64,000 nucleotides of DNA from Vanilla planifolia (Eukaryota > Streptophyta > Magnoliopsida > Asparagales > Orchidaceae), in NCBI GenBank assembly GCA_023846275.1, contig CM043877.1:15917107-15981106 (forward strand). Direction: 5' to 3'. Made by a program: the position numbers and the translations under genes. The notes beneath the pieces were generated by a model, which made no database searches, was not told where the DNA came from, and saw only the letters and a program-made list of their open reading frames with translations. The stretch's first letter is position 1. Every line of letters starts with the position of its first letter. This document shows, one piece after another, positions 50,601-61,300 of the stretch.

Positions 50601-53600
50601 CCTCGTCTCATAGTCATGCAGTCATGTGGTTATTACAATCAAGATTGGGGACTCACGGGCTATTAATTACTATTTCGTCTCCCATTGATTCAACGGGAAG
50701 AAAATAACCACAATTAGGCCATTGGGAAAAAAGGAAAATGTGATGATTTAGTTCTTTTTCAGCCTAATTATGTCCTAATTGCTTCCAGAGTTAAAAGGAA
50801 TTGAATTCTAGGGTTTTGCATCCAAATCAAGACGGGCAAGTACTATTTTTTGCAAATCCAAACCCTAGCAATTGAAATGGAGTCTTGTGCTTGCAAATTT
50901 TGACACAATAAAAGAAGAATCAATAATCTATTATACCTTTTCTTATCTTTGATGCACATGAGGAGGAATTAAATGATGTTTAAAGGTTGTTGAAAAATAT
51001 TAGAAAATTTTCACTGTAAAAAGAGAAAACTTGAAGGTTTTTCTACAAAACAGTGTAAGGCCTCTAATAGAATTGCTCAATTGAATCAAAAATGAAGTTT
51101 AAGTAATATTGAATTCATAAATTTAGAATTATTGTTTGAATTAGTATTAAACAACTATAAAATTATAAATATTTTTAATTAAATACTTAATAATTTATTT
51201 ATAAGAAATTAAAAGAAAAACAAATTAATACAAGAATTTTTCCAAGAAAAGCAGGTAGATAACTTTTAAATAACTATAATATAAGTATATTTTGTTACAA
51301 TTATTCAGTATTCAATATGAAACAATTGATTAATTTCGTGATACTAGTAATGTAGAATACGAAAAATAAATAACAAAGAGAATAAAGAAAATAGATGAGA
51401 AATGAGAACTAAAAAGAATAAAATAAATGATAAATACTTATGACATAAGACTGTGTGAGTACCTGATATGATTCAGGCCAGATAAGTTTTGTTATTACGA
51501 TTTTATCAATAATAGTATTGCTGTATCATGGATATTGTAGTTCGAATGAGTAAAGATAAGAATAACGATATTGTTTAGTGATATTAATTTCAATTTTCAT
51601 ACTCTACTACCATTACGAGTGGAGATGAGATAATATGTTATGATATAGTACCACTGCATTAAATACCACATGATATATAATGAGTTACTTTCTATGTGAT
51701 CTTGTAGCTAGAGATATGCTATTATGCAGACATGATGAGTTGCTGATTTGTGATCTTGCAGCTAGAGATGAGATCCGTTACGATATAGACATGATATATA
51801 ATGAGCTACTTGTTGTGTAATCTTATAGTTAGAGATGAGATCTACTATGATGCATACATAATATATGATGAATTGCTTGCTTCATAAACTTATAATTAAA
51901 GCTATGACCTACTATAATGTAATTGTGATATATGATGAATTACTTATTATGTGATTTTGCAATTAAAGATAAAATCTACTATAATGTAGATATGATATAT
52001 GATGAGTTGTTTGCTATATGATCTTGTAGGTAAAGATGAGATCTGTTATGATGTAGATATGAAATATAATAAGTTGTTTGTTGAGTGATCTTGTAGTTAG
52101 AGATGAGATCTACTATGAGACAGGCATGATATGATATGCTTGTAGACTAAGTCTATATATTATGATGTAATGTCAGATGATATAATATAAGATCTGCATA
52201 TTGTGTGCTTGATGCAGACATGATTTATATGAGATGAGATTTTATGGCACTAGAATAATGACCATTTAATAAATATCTAGACTCTGATGATAAGTATGAG
52301 TATTATGAAATAATGAGAAACAACATTAGGATAAAATAACTAAAAAAATACTAAAATCAAAGTAGTTTAGAAACATATAGAAAGATTAAATTTTAAATAG
52401 ATAATATAAACTTTAACAAATAAAGAGATGTGTATGCATGAACTTATTACAAGTTACAATTGTACATCTTTTCATGAGTTGATTATTTTACACAATTCTA
52501 CAATTTGATCATATGCTTTTACAAACTTATATATTTTTTTATATCTTGACATCACCTTTTTGTTAATTCATTTCACATAAAATTTTAGATGATGATTATG
52601 AGCATTTGTTTAATATTATTTATTAATTATTTTATAATTTATGTTGTTATCATATTTTATCTCATCTCATTATTTACATATAATTTATCTGCTGGTTTTC
52701 AAACTCATTACGTACTTACATTATAAGTCAAATTGCTAATGCATCAATACATGAAAAACTTTAGCTACACTTAAGTTTGATAGCTTGCTTTTGAGAATAT
52801 TATGATATTTCTGTTTTTGTCTTTTAAAAGACATATGGAGGGTTATATTTGAGACGATGTATCGATATATATCCTTATATCTATATCTTTGATAAATTTT
52901 AGTTCTACAAATTCTAACTAATACTTCATAAATCAATGATAAAATTATGGATCTTGTTATTTTAAAAAATATTACTAATTATGATATTTTTTTAGATAAA
53001 TTATTGGGTTATGTGGATGTACTACGAATGTAATAATGTTAAGATTGTAATTATGAATTTGTCGTTATTATAGATGTTATTTATCTCTTATGATTTCTAT
53101 AGTTAATTGTTGACTTGTATAAAGAAAATATAGATAATTTTAGAAAAAAACTATGTCTATTTGTTTTCTAAAATATAATAATTTCTTATACAGGATTTAA
53201 AAAATTAGATGATTTTAATACAAATTAAAATTTTATCATAATTTCTCGCCTGATTAGGTAGTTAGTATCTTCTAATTATGTTAAAACTCTAATTATTCTA
53301 ATATTAAAATTATTAAAACTGATATTAAAATGATATGTGAGACGGATGTGACAATACATCTAATTTTTTATTTTGTATGTAATAACTAGTTTGACCAACA
53401 TTTGAAATTTTCTAAAACAATTGTTTGAAAACCATTAAAGATATCTGGAGGTATTAGTGAATAATCTAAAGGCTTAAAAATTACATTTAAACTTAGAGAA
53501 AAGAATAATGAATAATTAACATCACTTAGATTTATAATCTCTTGAAAATCATTGCATTCTTTGAGAATTTGGTCTAATAGCTAAGTTGAAGTAAGAAGCA

Positions 53601-56584
53601 AAATACATTCATGTTTTCTCAATCATTCAAACAAGAATTATATTGAGCTAACTGTAATATCCTTCTTATGCTTTTATACATCAATTTAGTATGCCTTTTA
53701 AATTAAATCTTAGGTCATAAAAATTTGTAATTTGAGCTTTATTTTCTTATTCCTATTATCAGACATCATATTTGACTTTATATTTGATCTTTTGGCCACC
53801 TTTCGTAGGGTCTTCTGACTTCGTGATTTGTAAGATCATATGAGCCGATATTTTTGGATCCTCTGACCTAGTATTGTAGGCTCATCTAGATCAATGATTG
53901 TAGAGTCCTTTGACTCGATATAATAAGCTTCCTATAAGATAGTGTGAGAGTTTTGTCCACTCATATCAGTAAAAGGTTTTTATTACTAAATCCTAATATT
54001 TTGTAATTAAGAGAGACGTTCGATATTTGGGATTGATTTATTTGAAAATTTTAATATATTTACTTTATCACACTTCTCACATCAAAAATTTTAAAATTAA
54101 CAAGAGTTTTTAAAATAATATTTTTAAGTAATTATAATCAAGATTATGTTATTTTATTTATATTCTTATGTTTGATATCTTTATAATTCACTCCCTTCTT
54201 GGGTGAGAATCTTAATACTCTTATTCCAACAAAGGGTATTAGAATATAATTATTTATAATAACTAACAATCATAAAAAAATAATCTTTATAATGTCTTAC
54301 AAAATTATTCATGAATATGCAATATTGAAGTAAGATATTTCTTTCACGTCTTTTAATGTTTAAAGGGAATCTTTATCTTTATTGAAAAAATTGAATTAAA
54401 AATTTTCTCATGTCTATAAATTTTGATTTGTAGAATATAATTGAAAATATTTTCATATTTTCTACCCAAGAAAATTAATAATGAGGTTATTAGAAAATCT
54501 TTAAATAGGCTCTCACCTCAATAAAAACAAAGAGTTAAGTTGAATACAAAAGCCTTAAGCATTCTCCATTGTGGCCTCTTGCCAAAAAAATTTAATAGTG
54601 TCATAAATCTCAAGACAATCAATGAAGTTTGGGTGAAACTTGAGGTTATCTATGAATGTATTAATCAAGTAAAATAATCTAAAATCAATTTATTTAAGCA
54701 TAATTTTGAACTATTTTCATGAATGATGAAGAGTTAAATAAAAATATGGTTCTTAGATTTACTAATATTGTGGATAAACTCAAATTTTGGGGAAGTTTTC
54801 ATTAATGCTAAATAGGTGAGAAAAGTACTTCATGTGCTATCGAAGGAATTTATTCCCTTGGTTATAACTATGAAGGCATCTAAGAATCTGGACCACCTCA
54901 CACTTGATGAGTTGCTTGGTGATCTTATGACAAATAAATTTGTGATCGTAAAGAGAAAAGAAGATGAGCCATAGCTCAAGCCAAAGAAGAAAGAAGACAA
55001 TTTGGCTTTGAGGATTGCTCCACCTACATCTAAAGATAAGTTTTCTTTCAACAATGAGATAGAGCTTCTATCCAAAAGTTCAAGTAAATTTTTAAGAAAT
55101 GCACTGTAGGTAAACTGAGAAGAAAAGGATGAGCTATAAGAACAAGGGAAAAACAAATTGTGAAGGCATGGTACTAGTAAATGCAATAAACCATAAAAAC
55201 AGAAGGCATTTGAAGTATTGTGTGAGCAACACATCCCCATTAAAATTAAAATAAAGTTCTGCATGGAATTAAATATAGATCTTACAATTCTAAACATACA
55301 AATATAATGATTGTTATGGAGATAAGAATGTTGTATTGGAATAATAAGAATAAATATAATATAATTGAAATTAGTATAGTATTAGTTGAGAATAAGCTTA
55401 AGAAGACAAAACATAGATAATTCAAACACATCTAACACAAGTTACCTAATAGACCAACTAAGACTCAAGTTACCACTTAATAACCTATTCAGACTTCAAA
55501 AATTAGGTTTTTTTTCTTGTGAACAATGGAAGAGCAATTAAAATAGAGATGATAAGAGATTGTCATAAAGGATTTCGTGCTTAGCTATTAAGTAAGGTTT
55601 TTTAAGTGATAGGACACAATGAAATCTAAAAATTCACATGGCCAATGCCATTTTGTGGAAATAATACTTCTTATTATTGCATAAAGAAGCTATATCATAA
55701 AAGTGTTTAATTTACAAATCTTGGATAATTATTGCTAATTCAACTTGAAAATCACCTCAAAGGTGAATAATAAATGTTGAGTATTGGATTTAGAACAAGG
55801 ATAACAAAAAAGGGCTTTTAGAGATGGTTCACTTCATTTTGTTGTATTTTCTTTGACTTCACAAAAAAATACATTTTTAAATTTTTATTAAAGAATTCAA
55901 CACAAATAAAACTTTGCTTTCACCATGTCCACATCAGGACTCTTATCATTGAAGATTTGGGAAAGTAGTCAAAATAGATTGGCTAAAAAGAGTGGCATGG
56001 CCATAGCATTAGCTTTTCTTTTGATTTTAATTTTAGTCTCCCACTAACATAAAGTAGCAGCACAACCTTTCCTCTAAAGTTTACTGAAAAAAATAAAACT
56101 GTCCAAACTTTTGCTATCATGAAGGAATGAATTATCTCACCTTCCCAGGTGTAATTAAGCCTCTCTCTTCTGCATCTTTGATCATACTGTACCCAATTCT
56201 AACAAAAAGAGTTTTTGACAACTCTTAGGGGTATATCATCGCAGAGCAATGAGGTGCATAAAACATCATCATAGAGCAATGAAATGAATAAAATTCACAA
56301 CTCTTCACCATAAAAAGAGTGATACCTGTCCTTGACACTAGAACATGGCTCCATCATTTCAAGCTTTGCCGCTATCCTAGCACTGCAGCCACTCGCAACT
56401 TTATTGAGAAATACCAAAGGGGTTTTGCCGATTAACTGAAAACCCAACAAAAGTAACCAAAAAACAAAAAAGAAATGCCGAACCCAAAACATAAGCAAAC
56501 TAAAAGCTTTTTAACTGAACCAAGAAAATATTTGAAAGTTACCTCGGTCACATCCTTCGCAATTCCAGTGCCTGCTTCAGCCAT
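38680..56584 (-). CDS. Cysteine synthase (O-acetylserine(thiol)lyase), cytosolic type, 328 aa
   Basis: Ten exons on the minus strand: 56584-56543, 56435-56326, 56198-56141, 47014-46751, 46677-46540, 46388-46337, 46034-45955, 44558-44499, 44330-44250, 38781-38680 (987 nt, stop TAG). All junctions are GT-AG and in phase. The enzyme makes cysteine from O-acetylserine and sulfide using pyridoxal phosphate (PLP). The PLP lysine is K49 in PCSSVKDR; the cofactor/substrate loop is TSGNTG (77-82); the phosphate-binding loop is GTGGT (184-188); S272 in GISSGAA contacts the pyridine ring. Length and the absence of a transit peptide fit the cytosolic form. In the loop that binds serine acetyltransferase, GPHK is kept but the preceding residue is S220 where Arabidopsis OASTL has K217. 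Mixed similarity means a DES1-type cysteine desulfhydrase cannot be excluded. Intron 3 is 9.1 kb and intron 9 is 5.5 kb. A second copy follows. Confidence 0.96.
40660..41360 (+). mobile_element. LTR-like remnant in intron 9 (copy 1)
   Basis: The segment resembles 53390-54225 in intron 3. Both start near AACTAGTTTGAC, both have a run of GTAGGGTCTTTTGACTTGATG-type short repeats in the second half, and both end near ACAATTCACCCC or ATAATTCACTCCC. In intron 3 that end is followed by a primer-site-like sequence and gag, so I read both as LTRs of the same Copia-like family. The same sequence is at 60340-61040 in the duplicate, so the insertion predates the duplication. Confidence 0.5.
41345..41625. 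repeat. Imperfect ~27-bp minisatellite, inverted relative to the adjacent LTR
   Basis: About ten units vary around CCCTACAATCATTGGGCCAAAAGA. The motif is the reverse complement of the short repeats at 41070-41175 (TTTGACTTGATGATTGTAGGATC) and 53810-53920, so two oppositely oriented pieces of the same LTR family lie about 170 bp apart. Repeated in the duplicate at 61025-61305. Confidence 0.7.
45956..46336 (-). other. Short cysteine synthase introns (4 to 8)
   Basis: Introns 6 (46336-46035), 5 (46539-46389) and 4 (46750-46678) are short and hold nothing recognisable. Intron 7 (45954-44559, 1.4 kb) and intron 8 (44498-44331) are also AT-rich. The frame at 44932-45189 in intron 7 shows no domain I know. 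The coordinates given here cover the cluster's centre only. Confidence 0.5.
47560..48860. repeat. Diverged ~350-400 bp direct repeats
   Basis: 47560-47900 and 48470-48860 share the order AGGAA(G/A)TTGGA, ATATTTGCTAA, AAAGACTAG, GAGTCCTCCATG and CACTTGCCACC. They are separated by about 570 bp. They may be the LTRs of a small non-autonomous element (TRIM-like), but I found no primer site, so the element type is open. Confidence 0.45.
50380..50640 (+). pseudogene. Gene-fragment-like GC-richer block
   Basis: This block within intron 3 is clearly less AT-rich than its surroundings. It reads like a plant 5' untranslated region and first exon (CCCTAATTCC, CT-rich runs, then ATGGATCTG followed by GTCAGT), but the frame from that ATG stops after eleven codons. 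It may be a captured or retro-inserted fragment of another gene. I do not recognise the protein. Confidence 0.3.
51660..52135. repeat. Minisatellite, ~67-bp unit, about seven copies
   Basis: Units begin near 51671, 51731, 51793, 51861, 51928, 51992 and 52060 with ATATATAATGAGTTACTT-like sequence, followed by TGTGATCTTGTAG and AGAGATGAGATCTACTATGAT. Neighbouring units differ at several positions. The array lies in intron 3 of cysteine synthase. Confidence 0.8.
53390..55300 (+). mobile_element. Degenerate Copia-like retrotransposon (LTR, primer site, gag)
   Basis: An LTR-like segment (53390-54225) ends with ATAATTCACTCCC. It is followed at about 54233-54245 by AGGGTATTAGAATA, a degraded match to the TGGTATCAGAGC primer site. 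Downstream, on the + strand, a broken gag reads [24 protein letters not shown] and [20 protein letters not shown], the pattern of UBN2-type Copia gag, with stops and frame changes between. After 55200 it fades, with no protease or polymerase found. It is antisense to the cysteine synthase gene. The 155-codon minus-strand frame at 54830-55297 is its mirror image, not a gene. Confidence 0.65.
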
Positions 56585-57468
56585 CTTAACAGGAAAGAGA
56601 GGAACTGGGCTTTTTCTCTTCAAACAAGTGAGAGGTAACAGGTTAAATCTTAAAACAAGTTCAAGTAAATTCAAAGAACCCCATTATAAGATCACAAGAA
56701 GCTTTATTGCCCATAAATTGTGATATAAATGTTCTAAACTTCCTTGTCTCGCATCAAATCACAGCAGCAACCCAACTACATAAACAATTCGTTATAAATT
56801 TAAAAGTTTTGAACAACATACAAAACACTAAGTCACAAGAGAAAAGATTCACAGAAGCCGCGGGCCTACGCCTCAGTTAGGGAGTCTTCTCCAGAAATCC
56901 ATCGAAGGTCAACACCAAGGAAAAGCAAGCCTGCGCATCTCTACAGCTCACCAGCCAAGCAGAAAGCGACAAAAGTATAATAAAAAACACTCAGCTTGAA
57001 ATACAAATATTTAAATATTTAATTTATTTTTTAAATTATATATATAGTTTAAATTTAAACAATTAATGTTAATAAAGAAATAATGTGATTTAATAACAAG
57101 CCTATCATGTTCAATACGAGTAAAATTATTCAATATAATATTATAATTTAAATATAATATTAAAGTATTAAGATATAATTAAAAATACTTATAATATTTT
57201 GATTATTTACGTCCATACAAAAATATATATTAAACATAGTTTAAAACCATATTTAACATAACATCTTTACATAGTGATAAAAAAATTTGATATAATTCAA
57301 CCAAAGATTATATAATATAATATAATTAATAGATCAACTAAATTGATGTGTTACAATGATATGGACAAAAAAGTGGATATCATATGATAATTTATGAAAT
57401 ATATTTCTCATAACAAATAATATTAGAATATCAATTATATTAAAATTTAATGATTCATGCTATCAATC
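56585..57468 (-). promoter_or_regulatory. 5' flank of cysteine synthase copy 1
   Basis: The bases just before the ATG read CTTTCCTGTTAAG, a possible 3' splice site, so the 5' untranslated region may be interrupted by an intron. The less AT-rich block at about 56850-56960 would then hold the leader exon and core promoter. At 57469 the second duplication unit begins, so copy 1 has at most about 0.9 kb of its own upstream DNA before the 3' flank of the next copy. Confidence 0.5.
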
Positions 57469-58355
57469 ATTAAATATATAACTTTTTATTAATTAATTTA
57501 ATATTAAGTAATTGTTATGTCAAATTAAGTTCAGTAATATAACTAACTAGATTTGAAACATTCTTATCATAAAATATTTATTAAAAATGTTTGTATTTAA
57601 TGTGTTAAAAAAGCAATAAAATAATAACTATATTTTTATGAGAATAAAATACCTGATTTTTGCAATAACATGATAGCTAATTTCTAAATAAAAATGTTAC
57701 GAAAATAAAAAGTAAATAAAATTCATTAAATTATTTAATGCATCTTAACAAAGATGATTCTATTAAGCAAATGAATGCATTAAATTCTTTTTTTTTCTAT
57801 GCTAATAGAAAAATAACAATATTCATCAAACTCCATTTTTATCAACATAAACTTTTTTCTAAGTTATGAAAATAATAAACCCATAAAAATATATCAAGTG
57901 GATGGCATCTAACTCATGCCAATCAACATCATTTTTAAATATTTTTTAATTATTTTCTCATTTAACTTTCATAAAAGACAACTCAATGAAAGCAACAAAC
58001 TTTTGCAAATGATAATTAATAATATTTAATAAATTGTTGTTAAAATATAATAAACATAGAGATAATTCTTTATTTTAAAAATATCATAAAATAAATATAC
58101 AATAATTATAAATATTAAATAATAATCTTTTTTTTTTTAATTTAATAACAAACCCCATGTAAAATTCACCACTAATAAAAGAATACAACTTTTCAAAAAA
58201 AAAACATAACTATATACAAACACATCCTAAAATAACATAATTAAATTTTATTTTATTTTATTCCAAAAACATTTTTAAAATCTATTCTAAAACTCAAATA
58301 ACAGATCAGTCAAAAAAACCCTCAACTTAAGCAAGGACCATTTGAATGAATGAAT

Positions 58356-61300
58356 CTAACCAAGCAAGGGGTCAAAATCCATAGTCTCAGCTTCTGCTCT
58401 GATGGACTCGAAGAGTACAGAAGACAAATACCTCTCTCCTGAGCTTGGCATGACAACCTGCAGAGTTAATCAAGTGAACTGAAAGATTAGAGCTCATTAA
58501 GGAATGTTGATCACTTAAGAAGCAAATTAAACAATGTAGAATGAACTACAGATGATGAAACTCCCCAATACACCACATTTACAAGCATCATAGAAGAGAA
58601 AAAACTTGATTTCACCACATGCATTTAGACATTGTTTGTTTGCTTCAGTCGAACCGAACCAAACCGTGGTTAGATGAGACCACATCTGGATCTGGGTTCC
58701 AACCGCAAGCAAAAGTATCGTATTTTCATCTCTTGTTCAACCAGTTCTGATGATTTGTTCATGATTGTTGAAGACTCATATTTGTCACAAGAATGCAGCT
58801 CATTGCTAACAAAGAAGTAGTTTAAGTTTCAAGTCAAATAGGCTACCTTCCATTTTGGAACTTCTTTGCAAAATAGACAAACAACTTCTTCTTGAGCATA
58901 TTTTCATTTAGTATAGGGCTATGTGAAACAAGTTGTATCACAAAGAAAAATGCATCTTTGTCCTCCACAAAAATGTTAGTAGCAGTATTTGCTGTGAGTT
59001 TTCGATATTATCCGATTCAGAATATAACTGAAAGATGATTCATAAAAGGAGGGTAGAATTTGAAGAATGAAAGTGATAACTGAGCTTATAATAAGCTTGG
59101 AATGGAAGGATACACATCTTGGTAAAGAGCAATATCATGTAACCTACCTTTGAATTTAATATTCAAGAGTGATGAGAATAAGGAAAGATCGCGTGGTGAC
59201 TAATTCGAAGAAGATTCGTTAAACAATGGAGAACTCGTGGTCTGTTTTTAGGTGAAGATGAATAATTTTTTCACAAAGATGAAGGCATGTTCTTAGCATG
59301 CATGTTGGACTAAAGAGACCAACTCGAAAATATGAACATAATTTTGATAGATGATGCCAAAGTAATATCTTTCCTAGTATGAAGGTAGTTAAAAGGTATT
59401 GAATATGTGATACCCAAAGATTAATGAGAGAGGAGAGTGATTGTTAGGTTATCGATTAGAAGAGGATTTTTCAACCAGTGATTCATTAAGGATTTTATGT
59501 GGACGTCTGGAGATACATCATCCGGCATTAAAAATATATTGTATTAAGATTACAAACATATATATGAAAAAGCCAAAAAGGATTAAAAACACAAAATAGT
59601 CACATAATAAAGTCTTGTGAACACCAAGGTTTACGTGTCTCTTTATTTGGTTTCTAGAATGTAAAAACTTATGACATGCTTGAAGTGCTAGGATAGACAC
59701 TAATGATTTAAATGTGTATGTTATAACTCATCGTACTAAGATTAATTTAAGGCAAATATTCACATGTGCTTTTTACTTATAAATATACCTTATTAAAGAG
59801 TAAAAATAATAAATTACATTCATTCGCTAAATGATGGTGTGCAATGTCACTCATCCAAAGAGCCCCCGTTATTTGGTCTAATCCTCCACAAAAACTCATA
59901 AATTCCACACATTTTGCCTAAATCACATTTAGAATACAAAACTTCTAAAATGTTCAAAAATAAATAAAATGTATATAGAATATTATCTTTAGCATACAAT
60001 ATATTTAGTTTAACTTAATAAATAAATATGAAAGATATGTTAAATGAAAATTTGCTTTCATACAGTATGTTATATTAATGTAAAATGGATTCAGTTTAAT
60101 TGAGTATGCAAGAGAAATAAAAGATATGCTCAATGCATCGAGGATTGCATATGATACCTTAATATTTAACATGCAATACATTTAGTTCACTTGGGTTTAG
60201 ATATTACATCAAAAAATTGAATCTGAGAATTAAATATGGTACGTCAATATTTAACATGCAATATAATTAATAGAATTTATGTGCTAATATATTGTATGGT
60301 CTTTAAAATATATGGTGTTTAATTCATTTTCTATAAATAAAAACTAGTTTGACAAGATTTCAAAATATTTTAATATAGTCATTAGAGAATTGTTATAAGT
60401 GTTTAAAACCATTGAAAACCTTTCTAAAAAGCTATGAAAGACAACCAAACTTAACAAAAATACTAATAAACAATTACAAAATATTTTGGAGCTTTTATTC
60501 CTAAAGATTATCATTGAAAAGTTTAAAAAAGAGCCAAGTCACAATAATAATGTACATCAACCTTTCTTCAAACAATTGCTTTGAGTTAAGTCGTAAATCA
60601 TTTCTAAATTATTTTATATATCCATTTACTGCTACTTTTGATCTTATTTTTTTTAATTATAGGGTTTTGTATTTATAAGCTTGATTTTATCCCTTTTATC
60701 TCATTACTAAGACCTTATCTTTGATTATTTTATTCATCTTTTGGCTATCTTTGTAGGGTTCTTTGACTTGATGATTGTAGGATCTTTTAACTTGATGTGT
60801 TGGCTCATCTATCGGTAATTTGTAAGGCCCTCTGGCCCAACATTTTGTACGATTCTTGTGTTATTTAATTTATTGTTTTTCTTGAATAAAGGATTTTATA
60901 GTCAACAAGAGTTTTAAATTAATATTCAATTATAGTTAAGAATCTACAAATATTTTTAGTGTTTTATATTACTTTGAAATTGTAACTTTTACAATTCACC
61001 CCTTGTGTGCACTCAAAACTCACATTTTCCAACAAACAAAACCTCGACCTAAAAGAGCCTATAAATATCGAGCAAAACAATCCTACAACATTGGACCAAA
61101 GGACAAACATTGGGCCAAAAGACCATACACATTGGCCCAAATAAACCTACATATTAAGCCAAAGAACCCTACAATCATCGAGTCAAAAAAACCCTACATA
61201 CTAACCTAAATGAGCTTATACACTAAGCTAAATGACCCTATAATCACAAAGCCAAAAGACCCTATAATCATTTGGCCAAAAGACTTTATAAAAATGACCA

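Larger units (their letters stand above)
47015..56140 (-). other. Intron 3 of cysteine synthase copy 1 (9.1 kb)
   Basis: The intron runs from donor GTGAGATAAT to acceptor TTTTTGCTAG. It contains a diverged direct repeat (47560-48860), a GC-richer gene-fragment-like block (50380-50640), a 67-bp minisatellite (51660-52135) and a Copia relic (53390-55300), listed separately. The rest is AT-rich. Repetitive units with ATATGTATAGTTCGAACGA-like words lie at 49680-50060. There is no complete gene in it. Confidence 0.75.
37787..57468. repeat. Tandem duplication unit, copy 1 (~19.7 kb)
   Basis: The sequence from ATTAAATACATAACTTTTTATTAATT at 37787 onward is repeated from 57469 to the window end at 64000. 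The offset is 19,676 to 19,694 bases, varying with small indels. Copy 1 therefore spans 37787-57468 and holds one complete cysteine synthase gene with about 0.9 kb of flank on each side. The second copy runs off the window. Copies are near-identical from about 38.3 to 42.0 kb, and several percent diverged elsewhere. Confidence 0.93.

Noticed and set aside
54830..55297. 155-codon minus-strand open frame
   Set aside because: It is the mirror of the broken gag on the + strand, which has the recognisable Copia residues.
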